Assembly (NCBI RefSeq): GCF_000753795.1
Contig: NZ_JPEO01000002.1
Location: forward strand, 62,001 to 126,000
Length of the DNA: 64,000 nucleotides
DNA from: Shewanella mangrovi
GTDB lineage: Bacteria > Pseudomonadota > Gammaproteobacteria > Enterobacterales > Shewanellaceae
Direction of reading: 5' to 3'
Shown: positions 54,103 to 64,000 of the stretch, in pieces
Numbering within the stretch: position 1 is the first letter of the stretch
Layout of the letters: every line of letters starts with the position of its first letter
The notes under the pieces: model-generated
Told to the model about the DNA's origin: nothing
The model's database searches: none
The model's input: only the letters and a program-made list of their open reading frames with translations
Position numbers and translations under genes: made by a program

Positions 54103-54996
54103 ATGAGCCAAGAAAACTTCAATGATTTGTACGCCTTTGTTTGTGTGGCGCAGGAAGGCAGCTTTACAAAAGCGGCGGCACGTTTGAACGTATCACAGTC
54201 GGCACTTAGCCAAACGGTACGTAACTTAGAACAGCGCATGGGCATTCGCTTACTATCACGCACCACCCGCAGTGTTGCGACAACCCATGCGGGTGAACGT
54301 TTGTTTGTAAAGCTGGCGCCACTCTTTGAAGACGTTACCCAAGAGTTACAAGACATCAGTGAACTGCGTGACTGCCCAACGGGCATCATTCGTATCACCA
54401 CACCTGAACATGCAATCGATCATGTGTTATGGCCCGTGGTAAAACGCTTTATGGAGAAATACCCTGATGTCACTGTTGAACTCAATGCTGACAATCGATT
54501 GGTGGACATTGTGGGCGATCGCTTTGATGCGGGTGTACGACTTGGTGAAATGCTTGCCAAAGATATGGTCGCGATGCCTATCACCCCCGAATTGCGCGTC
54601 GCTGTCGCAGCTTCACCGGAGTACTTTGCCAAGCATGGGACGCCTACCCATCCAAAAGACCTGATGCAGCACCGCTGTATTAACTGGCGATTACCAACCG
54701 CTGGCGGACTATTGCCGTGGGAATTTGAACGTGACGGCGAAAAGATCAATATTCGCCCCAACAATAGTTTAATTCTCAATACATCTAATGCCGGCATTCA
54801 AGCTGTATTAGATGGCGTCGGAATTTTCTATACCATGGAAGAGAAAGTCGCACCCTATGTCAAAAATGGTCGCTTGGTGCGCGTGCTCGAAGAGTGGTGT
54901 CCGCCCTTTCCCGGCTTTTATCTCTATTACCCGAGTCGCCACCACAGATCGCAGGCGTTTTCACTATTTTTGGAAGAATTGCGTTATTCCAAGTAA
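54103..54996 (+). CDS. LysR-family transcriptional regulator
   Basis: About 297 residues. The N-terminal winged helix-turn-helix (FNDLYAFVCVAQEGSFTKAAARLNVSQSALSQTVRNLEQRMGIRLLSRTTRSV) is unmistakable; the rest is the periplasmic-binding-like effector domain. Probably controls the divergent oxidoreductase and efflux genes, as LysR regulators often do. ATG 54103 is preferred to TTG 54088; neither has a strong ribosome-binding site. Confidence 0.9.
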   Translation: MSQENFNDLYAFVCVAQEGSFTKAAARLNVSQSALSQTVRNLEQRMGIRLLSRTTRSVATTHAGERLFVKLAPLFEDVTQELQDISELRDCPTGIIRITTPEHAIDHVLWPVVKRFMEKYPDVTVELNADNRLVDIVGDRFDAGVRLGEMLAKDMVAMPITPELRVAVAASPEYFAKHGTPTHPKDLMQHRCINWRLPTAGGLLPWEFERDGEKINIRPNNSLILNTSNAGIQAVLDGVGIFYTMEEKVAPYVKNGRLVRVLEEWCPPFPGFYLYYPSRHHRSQAFSLFLEELRYSK

Positions 54997-55229
54997 CCCG
55001 GTTTGCTCTCGCAACATTGCGCCCAGCTCCACGAGTGATTTAATTAAAACTCAAATTAAATCACTTATTGTCACTGACATGGAAATCCCGTTCAATTACC
55101 ACCACTCACTTCCACCGAGCCCAATAACCGCTATCATCCGAGCCTTAACGTTACCCAAAGTCAGAACGAGACATGGTGGAGTGGACTTACCTGTAAATCA
55201 GTCGTTAAATACTCACCGTATTACATCAT

Positions 55230-55592
55230 TTAACTTTGGGTATTGAGCGCAATGAATGTGGGAATCTCACTATCCTCAATCTCACTTGCTTTGCGGGTTC
55301 TTAATTCTCGAATCGCCCACGTTACATGCCCTATCCTTAAGCAGCCATCGGTACACTTAGATTCTATTCGCGATATCAACATAAGCAGTTCATTACCTCT
55401 ACCGATGCTGAAAAATGCAGCAACAAAGTCATTACGCTCCTCTTTCGAGAGTTTTTCAAATTGCCGAAAAATGTCTTTTTCCGCGATTTTGAACTGAACA
55501 TATCGTTCTCTGATAATGTAGAAGAAATACAGAAATATTAAGGCGACAGTGAGCAATAACCACCAAAGCATTTTATCTAAGACAATTTCCAT
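55230..55592 (-). CDS. hypothetical single-TM protein
   Basis: 120 residues: one N-terminal transmembrane segment (MLWWLLLTVALIFLYFFYII) followed by a charged helical cytoplasmic part (RQFEKLSKEERNDFVAAFFSIGRGNELL) and a Cys pair. Not recognised. No partner genes adjacent; AT-rich. Rated as probably coding from its amphipathic pattern. Confidence 0.5.
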   Translation of the reverse strand: MEIVLDKMLWWLLLTVALIFLYFFYIIRERYVQFKIAEKDIFRQFEKLSKEERNDFVAAFFSIGRGNELLMLISRIESKCTDGCLRIGHVTWAIRELRTRKASEIEDSEIPTFIALNTQS

Positions 55593-56223
55593 AATTTAAC
55601 CCTCATTAATCAGGTAATGACTAAATTCAGCTAATATTCAATTGCATACATTCAATTACTTCTAACAGCGCAACAACAACCATCTTGGCTTGGTTCGCAG
55701 CCCAAGCGGCAATGTGCAGGTCTCTCAAAAACTGAGTAAACCGGATCTTTATCACACACACCTAATTTAGATAATGGCCAACGAAAAACATTGAGGCATA
55801 TCAAAACAAGGTTACATTTTTGTTAGATAGATGGTTTGCCACTACTAAGAGGAATCACTCTACGTAAATAACCAAATAACCACTGATACATCTCACTTCA
55901 GCCGAGGAAATTTGCTCAATTTAAAGTGGTAAAAGTCTTGACCTGAGAATTTAAGCGATTAATCATTCATCGGGTTTTCGTGTGATAAGCGTTAACGCTG
56001 GATTCCGGTAAAGTAAGAACTGGGCCCTAATGGGAAAGGCTACAGAAAGCCTTGCCGCAACAATTTAGTGCGTTTGAGATAGTATTAATGGCAGCTAGCC
56101 GCGCTGAAAATTGATGTGTGAGCATTAACCTGATTGGGCATATTTACTACTTTTAACCAACTAACACCTTCACATTGCTTATAAAATTCATGGTGTAGGC
56201 CAAGTTAAATTGACGTGAGAAAC
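55593..56223. other. intergenic region, no gene recognised
   Basis: About 630 bases. It holds the palindrome AGCGTTAACGCT (55988-55999) and an AAGGCT ... AGCCTT hairpin near 56040, but no ORF, RNA gene or repeat that I recognise. Confidence 0.5.
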
Positions 56224-56700
56224 ATGGAACTTCGAGCATTTGAAAAGGCAGATTACCAGCTACTTATTCGTTGGATTAAATCAGAGGAGCTAACCTATCT
56301 GTGGGGAGGCCCACGTTATACATTTCCGCTAGATGAAGCGCAAATAACCGAACACTGTTCGCAACCTGACGTATTTCCATTTGTTTTTGTTGCTGCGGGG
56401 CAAAACGCTGGCTATGTGGAATTGGTAAGAATATCAGAATCCCATTTCCGTATTTGTCGTGTGTTCATATCGGACAGCTTTCGCGGTCAGGGGCTTTCGA
56501 AAATCATGTTGGGTCAGTTAATAGCATTAGCAAAAGCGCGACATAATGCCAATATGCTTTCCCTCGGTGTGTTCGAACAAAACGAGGTCGCCAAAGCCTG
56601 TTACCAATCACTCGGCTTTGTGGTTACATCCCGAGAGACTGGCAACAAATCATTTGCAGGTGACGTGTGGACACTTCTGCGGATGGAAAAGCGCCTATAA
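56224..56700 (+). CDS. GNAT family N-acetyltransferase
   Basis: 158 residues. The acetyl-CoA binding motif is in VFISDSFRGQGLSKIMLGQLIALAK (RGQGLS, the Q/RxxGxG/A loop), and the C-terminal NEVAKACYQSLGFV is the usual final strand-helix of the fold. It transfers acetyl from acetyl-CoA to an unknown amine. ATG 56224 chosen over GTG 56215. Convergent with rhlE, which it nearly meets. Confidence 0.85.
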   Translation: MELRAFEKADYQLLIRWIKSEELTYLWGGPRYTFPLDEAQITEHCSQPDVFPFVFVAAGQNAGYVELVRISESHFRICRVFISDSFRGQGLSKIMLGQLIALAKARHNANMLSLGVFEQNEVAKACYQSLGFVVTSRETGNKSFAGDVWTLLRMEKRL

Positions 56701-56758
56701 AATCAGTCATGCGACGCTCAGCACTTTTTCTTCAAACACTTTGCCACGGAGTTAGCAG

Positions 56759-58009
56759 TTATCGCCTCCGTGGTCTGCCGCTCTTTGCTTTGTGATTGCC
56801 CACTTGCCCAAGCGCTTTAGCACGTAGCGTTTTCTTAGATGGTTTACGCTTGGTGTTGTTTGCCTCTTCTTGAGCCATCAGACTTGGCTCGAACCCTTCC
56901 ATCCATTGCAGCAGAAACTGTTCGCCAGTGAGTTTTTGGATATCTTCAACGAGGTACTTCTCTTTATTCGACACTAACGACACCGCCAAACCCGCCTGCC
57001 CAGCGCGACCAGTACGTCCAACACGGTGAATATAGTCTTCGGCGTTGTAGGGTAGCTCGTAATTGATGACGTATTGCAGTTGCTCAATGTCCAAACCTCG
57101 TGCGGCAACATCAGTCGCTACCAGCACACGCACTTGCCCGGTTTTAAACTGTGCCAACCCACGATCTCGGGCGCCTTGCGATTTATCGCCGTGTACTGGC
57201 GCTGCACTAATGCCATCTTTTTCAAGTTCTTTTGCAAGTTCATCCACCGCTTGTTTGGTACGGGTGAAGATCAGCACCTGTTGCCAGTTTTTTGAACCAA
57301 TCAAGTATGCCACTAGCGCTGCTTTGCGTTGATTGTCGACCTCATAAAAGCGTTGTTCGATTTTTGCCGCGGTGGCATTACGTTCTGCAACTTCGAGAAG
57401 TTTTGGCTGCTTTAACATGGTCTTACTCAGCGCAAAAACATCATCATTAAAGGTCGCTGAGAAGAACAAGGTTTGCCGCGTATTTGGCAAGCGTTTAAGA
57501 ATGCGGTTGATATCGATAATAAAGCCCATATCCAGCATACGATCTGCTTCATCAAGCACCAATGTTTCCAGTGTGCTTAAGTCGATAAGTTCTTTGATAG
57601 CGAGTTCTAACAGACGCCCCGGCGTTGCCACCAATACATCACAGCCTTGGTTTAGCGCCTCAAGCTGAGGATTAATGCTCGCGCCACCGTATGCCACAAC
57701 GGCTTTAATCGCCAAGCCTTCACTATATTTCACAAAGCTTTGGTGTACTTGTTGTGCCAGCTCCCGTGTTGGCGTCAGCACTAACACGCGAATCGCGTTT
57801 TCAGCTACAACGCGAACGAGCTGACGTTGGATCAATGGCAGCGCAAATGCAGCGGTTTTCCCTGTGCCTGTTTGCGCACCAGCCATCACATCGTGCCCCG
57901 CGAGCACTTCAGGGATGGCGGCTCGTTGAATAGGCGTTGGCGCTTGATACCCCACCTTATCGAGGATAGCCAATAAATCCGGATGAAGACCAAGGGAGGA
58001 GAAACTCAT
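56759..58009 (-). CDS. rhlE: DEAD-box ATP-dependent RNA helicase, RhlE-type
   Basis: About 416 residues with all DEAD-box motifs: Q motif near YQAPTPIQ, AQTGTGKT, PTRELA, VLDEADRMLDMGF, SAT, and HRVGRTGRAGQAG. The C-terminal tail is basic (KSGRPRRR), as in RhlE. It remodels RNA in ribosome assembly or mRNA turnover. ATG 58009 is used rather than TTG 58015, as family similarity starts MSFSSLGL. Confidence 0.93.
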   Translation of the reverse strand: MSFSSLGLHPDLLAILDKVGYQAPTPIQRAAIPEVLAGHDVMAGAQTGTGKTAAFALPLIQRQLVRVVAENAIRVLVLTPTRELAQQVHQSFVKYSEGLAIKAVVAYGGASINPQLEALNQGCDVLVATPGRLLELAIKELIDLSTLETLVLDEADRMLDMGFIIDINRILKRLPNTRQTLFFSATFNDDVFALSKTMLKQPKLLEVAERNATAAKIEQRFYEVDNQRKAALVAYLIGSKNWQQVLIFTRTKQAVDELAKELEKDGISAAPVHGDKSQGARDRGLAQFKTGQVRVLVATDVAARGLDIEQLQYVINYELPYNAEDYIHRVGRTGRAGQAGLAVSLVSNKEKYLVEDIQKLTGEQFLLQWMEGFEPSLMAQEEANNTKRKPSKKTLRAKALGQVGNHKAKSGRPRRR

Positions 58010-58015
58010 AAACAA

Positions 58016-58423
58016 GCACCGCTGACTGTAAATTTAGACGGCGCGATTGTAGCACCGAAACTATCAAAGGCGGAGCTAAGAACATGAGTTCACGAGTTTG
58101 ATCGTTGCTTAATATCGTCATTGCCAAAATGATTTCTCTGGGCGCAGGTCGAAATCTATTTCAAGCAAATGATTAGCGAAACTTTGGACAACTGCACTGG
58201 CTTGTCGCATTTCAACGTTTTTGCTAGCTTTTACTATTGGTCGCACGGATGTCGATTATGGCAACCGCCCATGACTAACCATCGCATTATGAATCAGGTA
58301 TCAAACGGTAATAGGTGCGCCGAGTATCAATGCTATTCATAGGTACGTGGTGAATTTATACGATTCCGACAAGATTACTAACTCATTTGATCTAACTGTG
58401 TTGCTAATAAAAGGGACTGACTC
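58016..58423. other. intergenic region, nothing recognised
   Basis: About 400 bases upstream of the divergent rhlE and the single-TM gene. No terminator, RNA gene or coding frame seen; probably promoters of both genes. Confidence 0.45.
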
Positions 58424-59176
58424 ATGTGGTTACGCCGTATTGCTGAACATGTTAGAGAGCAGAATTGGACCGCCATCGTTATCGATTTTGCTATTGTGGT
58501 AATGGGGGTTTTTATAGGTATACAGGTGTCCAACTGGAATCAGCAACAGAACAATGTTGCACGACAAAATGTGTTGCTGTTTCAATTGGTTGAAGACTTA
58601 CACGCTGATTTAGGAGAACTCGAGTTCGTCATTTGGATTTCAACATTGCGCTTCAACGCTGCTGAAACCATTGTAAACCGAGCTTCTGGTTGGGAGCTAC
58701 CCGATACTTACCCTAATGATTATGGGAAACTGACCCAACTTGCACTGCCGCAAAGAACTAGGCCTGATAGCGCATCCGATGCACTCTATTTCTCACAACG
58801 CTTTACCGTTTTTGATATGGAGTTAAGGACATACTCCATCTTGATTGCCGGTGGCGATCTTTCTTTTGCAAAAAGGCCGGCATTAGCAAACCAACTTCGC
58901 GAACACTACAACTTCGCCGAGCAGTGGATTAGAACAGAAAAGACCAGACACCAATCAACCAATACTGAATTGTTGACAGCGTTTAATCGTCACGGCATAA
59001 ATATTAACGACAAAATCGACTGGTTAACGTTAAATAAGCTCGTAAAGGAAGATCTAGAGCTTCAAGGGTTACTGAAAAGGACTGTGTGGCTAGCGTACAA
59101 CCAAATCTACTTTCTAAAGCATATTTCGACTCAAACTGAGCAGTTAATTAAGCAAATTGAATCCACCAACCAGTGA
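58424..59176 (+). CDS. DUF6090-like single-TM protein
   Basis: 250 residues. The start MWLRRIAEHVREQNWTAIVIDFAIVVMGVFIGIQVSNWN gives a short amphipathic helix and one transmembrane segment with the motif FxIVVMGVxIGxQxSNWN, which I recognise from a family of uncharacterised proteins (DUF6090-like). The rest is a long helical domain, probably periplasmic. AAGGGA precedes the ATG. The next gene has the same architecture. Function unknown. Confidence 0.75.
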   Translation: MWLRRIAEHVREQNWTAIVIDFAIVVMGVFIGIQVSNWNQQQNNVARQNVLLFQLVEDLHADLGELEFVIWISTLRFNAAETIVNRASGWELPDTYPNDYGKLTQLALPQRTRPDSASDALYFSQRFTVFDMELRTYSILIAGGDLSFAKRPALANQLREHYNFAEQWIRTEKTRHQSTNTELLTAFNRHGININDKIDWLTLNKLVKEDLELQGLLKRTVWLAYNQIYFLKHISTQTEQLIKQIESTNQ

Positions 59177-59532
59177 CTTAAGATATTTATCTCAAACCTA
59201 CACTGTAGACAGTTTTGAACGCTCACAACTGCCGCTCCTAATTTATTCATTAACCGACGGAAGACCGCTTAAATGCTCCCCTTCCGCTGTAATTCGGTTG
59301 GAACACATGCAATAGCTAACGTTAAATAACGAGCTAAACACCGACTCAGAGACCATCCATCTAGTTTCATTCAGTCTAATATTTGTACAACATCGCAAAT
59401 ACAGTAGTCTTTTGAAAAGTACTAAACTGATTTTCATCCAAATTTAGTCCGTTAGGCTTAGTTACGAAAAATAGCGTTATTTAGTGCGACGCAATACCTT
59501 TTTAAATTTCAATTATTTAAGGGAGAGTTACG
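59177..59532. other. intergenic region between the two single-TM genes
   Basis: About 356 bases, AT-rich toward the right, where a promoter for the second gene is likely. A 64-codon minus-strand frame is open but not protein-like. Confidence 0.45.
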
Positions 59533-60309
59533 GTGTTACAGGGAAATCGCATTTTTCACATAAGAGTAAGTCGGACACTGGTTAATTGGTTTATGGACCT
59601 AATTGTCGTGGTCGTCGGTGTGTTGCTGGCACTATGGACGTCAGAGTGGGCGCAAGGTCGGCATACGGCAGAGAGGCTTGCTGACGTTAAAGCTGCCCTG
59701 CACCGCGAGATGATACATAATTACGAGATTGCGGTTGAGCAGGAAGCAATTATTCCTTGCTACGCTAATTTCTCTCACCAACTTCAGGCTCAACTACTTC
59801 AGAGCACGAACATGTGGGCTGGGTTTGATTCTCAATTTAGTCGGCCTGACTTGAATGCCACGGGTCTAACCTACGGTATTATAGGCGTTATGCCGCAGCG
59901 GCTGGAAACTGAAATGTGGCAATCGGTTAAGAACAACGATGTCCTTTCTTCTATGCCTATCAAAGAGTTACAGAAATATCAGCAATACTACATGGTAACG
60001 GCATTTCTCAATACGGGCATTGCCCGAGTCGAGGCGATGCGCGATAGCCTTTCTGGACTAGTGTTCCCCGGCCCTTTAGCCCCACAAACGAGAACAAATG
60101 CTCTACGGGACATTGCTAATTTTAACAATGGCATTCAGCGTTTGGATGCACGTGAATTACTCAATAGCATGTTTATCGATTTAGGCCTGAAACTACCAGC
60201 AAATACTAAAAGTATGCTGGCGGATTCTGAGCAGGAAGCGAAGGATTCCGGCCTGTCTTGTTATAAGATTCAATCCATTGATGTGCCATTTGCAAACTCA
60301 GTACCTTAG
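59533..60309 (+). CDS. DUF6090-like single-TM protein, second
   Basis: 258 residues from GTG 59533 with GGGAG 7 bases upstream. The start region VSRTLVNWFMDLIVVVVGVLLALWTSEWAQGR repeats the layout of the previous gene: amphipathic helix, one membrane segment and a W-x-x-x-W motif, then a helical domain (TAERLADVKAALHREMIHNYE). Sequence similarity between the two is limited to this region. Separate promoter likely, since 356 bases intervene. Confidence 0.75.
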   Translation: MLQGNRIFHIRVSRTLVNWFMDLIVVVVGVLLALWTSEWAQGRHTAERLADVKAALHREMIHNYEIAVEQEAIIPCYANFSHQLQAQLLQSTNMWAGFDSQFSRPDLNATGLTYGIIGVMPQRLETEMWQSVKNNDVLSSMPIKELQKYQQYYMVTAFLNTGIARVEAMRDSLSGLVFPGPLAPQTRTNALRDIANFNNGIQRLDARELLNSMFIDLGLKLPANTKSMLADSEQEAKDSGLSCYKIQSIDVPFANSVP

Positions 60310-60368
60310 CCGAAACATTAGTGCCGTACTAATCTAATAGTGAACACGTAAACATCAAAAACCAAACA

Positions 60369-60401
60369 AAACGGGGTTCAGTTTACACTGAACCCCGTTT
60401 C
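60369..60401. terminator. bidirectional terminator
   Basis: AAACGGGGTTCAGT-TTAC-ACTGAACCCCGTTT, a perfect 14-bp stem between the single-TM gene and tRNA-Ser; it can end both. Confidence 0.9.
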
Positions 60402-60408
60402 TAAATTC

Positions 60409-60496
60409 TGGCGGTGAGGGAGGGAGTCGAACCCTCGATACGTTTCCGTATACACACTTTCCAGGCGTGCTCCTTCGGCCACTCGGACACCTCACC
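60409..60496 (-). tRNA. tRNA-Ser (GGA)
   Basis: 88 bases with long variable arm, anticodon GGA in CCTGGAAAGTG, acceptor GGTGAGG/CCTCACC, T-arm GGTTCGAACTCC and encoded CCA. No integration repeat found beside it. Confidence 0.95.
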
Positions 60497-60619
60497 ATAT
60501 TGTTGTTAGCTGCTTGACGGCAGTTAACGGAGCGGTACTTTACGCAAAAGCCTGTAGAGGGTCAAGCAAAAACGTAGCAACTAAATTTGAGTGGCCGTTT
60601 GCTGAGCAAGTCTCTGATT

Positions 60620-62620
60620 TTAATTGTCTGTTGTCTTAAATTTAAGTACTTGCTGCTTTAAGCTTTCTGCCTCAGAGAGCAGCGAGTTATTAAGCACTCT
60701 AAACTCCTCCGCGATACTCTTGGTACTATTGTACGTCTCACTAATTTTGAGTGCGTTTTGGTTCACTTCTTCTGAGACTACCGATTGCTCATGTGTGGCA
60801 GCGGCGATCTGTTCATTCATACTTTCAATCAATTCCACTTGCGATACGATGCGATAAAGCTCTTCCCCAGCGCGGTTTGCTTCAGTCACGCTGGAATCTG
60901 CGCGTTGACGCCCTTTGGCAATTGCCGTCACCGCTTGTTGAGCTCCTTGCTTCAACCTGTCGGTCATTTTGCGGATGTCTTCTGTAGAGCTTTGCGAGCG
61001 CTGAGCTAGATTCCGTACTTCATCAGCAACAACAGCAAAGCCTCGGCCCATTTCCCCTGCCCGAGCGGCCTCAATGGCAGCGTTCAAGGCAAGTAAATTG
61101 GTTTGTTCGGCAATGCCGTTGATCTCTTCGAGCAAGCCCACAATGCTATGGATATCGCTATCGAGTTGCTGAATTGAGTCAGAAGCAGTTTCGATCTCGA
61201 CTGCCAGTTCACTAATGGCATCAGCCGTTTTACACACTTCCAGATTCCCTTCTTTAGCCTCCTGACTGGCGACCTTCGTTGCATCAGTCACTTTGATGGC
61301 ACTAGCGGCAATCTCTTGTACGGTCGAACTCATTTCCGTCATCGCTGAAGCCACTTGTTCCGCTTCGCTATAACCCACAGCAACGTTTTTCGTTAGCTGT
61401 TGAGAAAAGCTGTTCATCTGCCCAACCGCCAAATTCAGACTATGCGCGTTGTTTCTGACGGTCGAAATCACTTTATCAAAGTCACCCAACATACTATTGA
61501 TTGCCGCCGCAATATGACCTAACTCGTCGTCACCTTGTAGCTTGAGCCGCGTGGTCATATCAAACTCGGTTTTGGTATGCATAATACCGTTATGCAACAA
61601 TTTAAGACGGCTTAACATGTTGTAAATAATGAGATAACTAATGATCACGATAGCAAGAAGACTCAACACAATCGCACAACCTTCAATCCAAGCTCGACTG
61701 AGCAGTTGTTGGTAATAGTGCTGTGTGTTGTCGATAAGATTTTGCTGCAATACCATCTCAAATTTACGCAGCAGTTCAATCCTTGCTGTTGACGCTGCAA
61801 ACCATTTTTCTGCGGACTGGGCTGCAATTTCGTCAGCGTTTTGCGTCTTGGCAATTTCACGGAAGTTTTCGACTGCCGCAATTTTCGGATCCTGCAGCAA
61901 TTGTTGGTATTGCGATAATTCAGATGCTGGCGCTAGCGCTAGGAATCGGCTCTGGAAACTATTTTGCTCCGAAACCAAGGTAATGAAACGGGTAAACATT
62001 CCTGTCTTAAACCCAGCCTGTCCAAAGGTGGAACTTAAAACCGCGCGTTCAATACCGGCGCGTTCTTTCATTTGTAAAAAGGCAGAAAATGCTGCTGATT
62101 CAACTGCTATGCCTTTGTTTTCCCCCGTTTTCACCACTAAGTCCACAACCGACAACAGCTCACTGTTAAGATTGGTGTAATAAGCGACCTCTTCTGGCAC
62201 AGAGATCTGCAACGCAGACACCTGCTGGCGTATGTTACTTAATTTACTGAGTTCATTTCTAATATCGCTAATGCGCGAATTAATTTCAGGCGGGAAATCA
62301 TGCTCAGCAATGTAGCGGCTGAAATCATCAGCCTGCGTATCGGTCAGTTTTCGTTGGCCCGGAATCGCAGTTGCGAATGACGTTCCTTTTGAGCCTAGAA
62401 AGCCCGCGCTCATTCCACGTTCTTTCTGTAATTCGTGGACTAGATTACTGTTCACTTTTACCAAATTAGATAATGCTATTACCCGTTTAGTGGTCAGCGC
62501 ATTAGTGACATTGCGGTTAATGTCTAAACCACCGAAAAGTGTGGCAAGGATTAATGGCGGCAGAATAACGAGGAGAAATTTTAATTTGATTGACAGATTA
62601 CCAATCCATTGGACATTCAT
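60620..62620 (-). CDS. methyl-accepting chemotaxis protein with NIT sensor
   Basis: About 666 residues. One TM near the N-terminus, a periplasmic NIT-type four-helix sensor ([17 protein letters not shown] near 70, [14 protein letters not shown] near 190), a second TM about 315-335, HAMP, and the signalling domain with [37 protein letters not shown] domains are linked to nitrate and nitrite sensing. Start ATG 62620 has GGAG 7 bases upstream, and replaces the 7-codon longer frame. Confidence 0.92.
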   Translation of the reverse strand: MNVQWIGNLSIKLKFLLVILPPLILATLFGGLDINRNVTNALTTKRVIALSNLVKVNSNLVHELQKERGMSAGFLGSKGTSFATAIPGQRKLTDTQADDFSRYIAEHDFPPEINSRISDIRNELSKLSNIRQQVSALQISVPEEVAYYTNLNSELLSVVDLVVKTGENKGIAVESAAFSAFLQMKERAGIERAVLSSTFGQAGFKTGMFTRFITLVSEQNSFQSRFLALAPASELSQYQQLLQDPKIAAVENFREIAKTQNADEIAAQSAEKWFAASTARIELLRKFEMVLQQNLIDNTQHYYQQLLSRAWIEGCAIVLSLLAIVIISYLIIYNMLSRLKLLHNGIMHTKTEFDMTTRLKLQGDDELGHIAAAINSMLGDFDKVISTVRNNAHSLNLAVGQMNSFSQQLTKNVAVGYSEAEQVASAMTEMSSTVQEIAASAIKVTDATKVASQEAKEGNLEVCKTADAISELAVEIETASDSIQQLDSDIHSIVGLLEEINGIAEQTNLLALNAAIEAARAGEMGRGFAVVADEVRNLAQRSQSSTEDIRKMTDRLKQGAQQAVTAIAKGRQRADSSVTEANRAGEELYRIVSQVELIESMNEQIAAATHEQSVVSEEVNQNALKISETYNSTKSIAEEFRVLNNSLLSEAESLKQQVLKFKTTDN

Positions 62621-62702
62621 ACCGTATCTCCGTGAAATCACTATGGTGAATTGCGCACTAACGTGAGGGAAATTTGAGTATAGTTGATTGATTCGCTTAA
62701 GC

Positions 62703-62750
62703 TAAAAAATAAAGCGCGATATCTTATTCGATAATCGCGCTTTATTTTTC
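62703..62750 (-). terminator. nadA terminator
   Basis: AAAAATAAAGCGCGAT and ATCGCGCTTTATTTTT pair over 14-16 bp and run into T on the minus strand, after the nadA stop and ahead of the chemoreceptor promoter. Confidence 0.85.
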
Positions 62751-62770
62751 AGTTAGATAGTGTCACCCAA

Positions 62771-63838
62771 TCAGGCGTTGCCTTTGACCTGCATTTTTAA
62801 TTCCGCTGCAAAGTTCAACATACGCATTAATGGCACCAAAGCGCCCTGACGTTCAGCTTCGTCAACGTGGATTTCATGCTGCTCTGGTTGTTCAGAGGCT
62901 AGAGCGGTGTATATGGCCTTAAGTCCGTTCATCGCCATCCACGGGCAATGGGCACAGCTGCGACAAGCAGCCCCATTGCCACCAGTCGGCGCCTCAATTA
63001 AGGTCTTACCGGGAGCAGCCTGCTGCATTTTATAAAAAATGCCTTTATCGGTTGCCACAATAAACGTGTCGTTTGGCAGAGTTTGCGCCGCTTTAATCAA
63101 TTGGCTTGTTGAGCCTACGGCATCGGCCATTTCCACCACACTTGCCGGAGATTCAGGGTGAACCAACACTGCTGCATCGGGATATTGCAGTTTAAGTTCC
63201 CGCAATGCCTTCGCTTTAAACTCATCGTGAACGATACATTCACCCTGCCACAACAGCATCTCAGCTCCCGTCTGTTTGGCAATATAACTGCCTAAGTGAC
63301 GGTCTGGCCCCCAGATAATCTGCTTACCTTCGGCATCGAGATGTTCGACAATTTCAAGTGCAATGCTAGACGTGACCACCCAATCAGCACGCGCTTTCAC
63401 AGCGGCTGAGGTATTGGCATAAACCACTACTGTATGATCTGGGTGAGCATCGCAAAAGGCACTAAAGTCACTAATAGGACAACCAACGTCCAATGAGCAT
63501 GTCGCATCTAATGTAGGCATCAACACGTTTTTCTCGGGCGAAAGAATTTTGGCAGTTTCGCCCATAAATTTAACGCCAGCTACAATGAGTGTTGAGGCGG
63601 GATGCTCTTTACCAAAACGCGCCATTTCAAGCGAATCGGATACACAGCCACCGGTTTCTTCCGCCAGCGCTTGGATCTCCGGGTCGGTATAGTAGTGAGC
63701 CACCAATACCGCATCTTTTTGCTTCAACAGCGCTTTAATTTGTTCTTTGTAAAACGCTTTGTCGTTATCAGAAAGCGGCACTGGCTTTGGCGGAAAAGGA
63801 TAATGTGTAGTTGAGGAATACAGCACTTCTTGCGACAT
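62771..63838 (-). CDS. nadA: quinolinate synthase A
   Basis: About 355 residues (E. coli 347). The 4Fe-4S ligands are Cys residues in [24 protein letters not shown] and the C-terminal [39 protein letters not shown] is the substrate-binding start. It condenses iminoaspartate with dihydroxyacetone phosphate to quinolinate in NAD synthesis. Start ATG 63838 (MSQEVLYSS) preferred to the upstream ATG 63853. Confidence 0.95.
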   Translation of the reverse strand: MSQEVLYSSTTHYPFPPKPVPLSDNDKAFYKEQIKALLKQKDAVLVAHYYTDPEIQALAEETGGCVSDSLEMARFGKEHPASTLIVAGVKFMGETAKILSPEKNVLMPTLDATCSLDVGCPISDFSAFCDAHPDHTVVVYANTSAAVKARADWVVTSSIALEIVEHLDAEGKQIIWGPDRHLGSYIAKQTGAEMLLWQGECIVHDEFKAKALRELKLQYPDAAVLVHPESPASVVEMADAVGSTSQLIKAAQTLPNDTFIVATDKGIFYKMQQAAPGKTLIEAPTGGNGAACRSCAHCPWMAMNGLKAIYTALASEQPEQHEIHVDEAERQGALVPLMRMLNFAAELKMQVKGNA

Positions 63839-63927
63839 AACAAAAAACGACAATTAACAAGGGTTCGCAAATTATACGGAAACTGTCACCAAAGCGTAAC
63901 TTGTTTATCAAAATGCAGTGTTTTGCC

Positions 63928-63957
63928 AATAAAAAAGCCCCGATTAAGGGGCTTTCA
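63928..63957 (-). terminator. terminator of the gene at the right edge
   Basis: Minus strand AAAGCCCC-TTAATC-GGGGCTTTTTTA, directly after the stop codon of the partial gene at 63965. Confidence 0.85.
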
Positions 63958-63964
63958 TCATGTA

Positions 63965-64000
63965 TTAAAGCGCCACTATCATCTCTTCTGGCGACTCAAG
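63965..64000 (-). CDS. 3' end of a gene running in from the right edge
   Basis: The last 11 codons (LESPEEMIVAL) and a TAA stop, followed within 8 bases by a strong terminator. The other two minus-strand frames stop at once. Too short to identify. Confidence 0.5.
   Translation of the reverse strand, partial: LESPEEMIVAL

Noticed and set aside
59243..59437. 64-codon minus-strand frame between the single-TM genes
   Set aside because: No start site support, Cys/Arg-rich composition, and no similarity to known proteins.

Overview
The window reads as chromosomal DNA of a gammaproteobacterium, most likely Shewanella. The order long-form GAPDH / DUF2989 lipoprotein / gapA, followed by thrS-infC-rpmI-rplT, the InfC N-terminus, the CLCA_X and DUF885 proteins and the ribE / MATE pair all fit Shewanella as I remember it. 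No database was searched; family names come from reading the translated proteins.

Layout. 1-3068: an overlapping plus-strand operon with two GT-B glycosyltransferases, entering from the left edge. 3075-8560: fadH (with a perfect palindromic operator), sppA, ansA, yeaC. 8560-21661: housekeeping and hypothetical genes: a zinc-ribbon membrane protein, an M14 carboxypeptidase, an orphan winged-helix regulator with a Fur-like box, a DUF885 lipoprotein, dgt, a CLCA_X / DUF3857 transglutaminase / SDR cluster and an Aer-type chemoreceptor.

22008-34843: an integrated element of about 12.8 kb of the P4-satellite type, inserted at the 3' end of tRNA-Leu(TAA). It has an 18-bp direct repeat at each end, a P4-type integrase beside the tRNA, integrase arm-type repeats at both ends, an AlpA regulator, a two-gene replication module (TOPRIM protein and SF3 helicase) with a Rha/ANT antirepressor between them, iteron clusters at two places resembling P4 ori and crr, and an Ash-type ORF that overlaps a C4/P4-CI-like antisense RNA structure. 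It also carries a single lambda gpI-like tail assembly gene with no other virion genes. The AT-rich far end holds a cargo of DUF4062-HEAT, BRCT and three-TM proteins that looks like an uncharacterised defence or conflict module. The factor-independent terminator that presumably once ended the Gly-Cys-Leu tRNA operon now sits outside the far end of the element.

34840-44937: tRNA-Leu, -Cys and -Gly, two GAPDH genes around a DUF2989 lipoprotein, thrS-infC-rpmI-rplT (infC starts at AUA), ribE and a MATE pump. 45082-46300: two identical tRNA-Val genes, then an integrase-less integron remnant with two attC sites and two small cassettes. 46616-47970: a secreted beta-propeller-like protein behind a c-di-GMP-I riboswitch. 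48165-48574: a decayed SRAP/YedK gene. 48923-54996: a MexEF-type RND pump, an NAD(P)-binding protein and a divergent LysR regulator. 55230-64000: a GNAT acetyltransferase, rhlE, two single-TM proteins of similar architecture, tRNA-Ser(GGA), a NIT-domain chemoreceptor, nadA and the tail of one more gene.

The parts most worth following up are the satellite (antisense RNA locus, lone tail gene, cargo module), a roughly 100-bp imperfect repeat shared by the satellite cargo and the integron region, and the c-di-GMP-controlled secreted protein.
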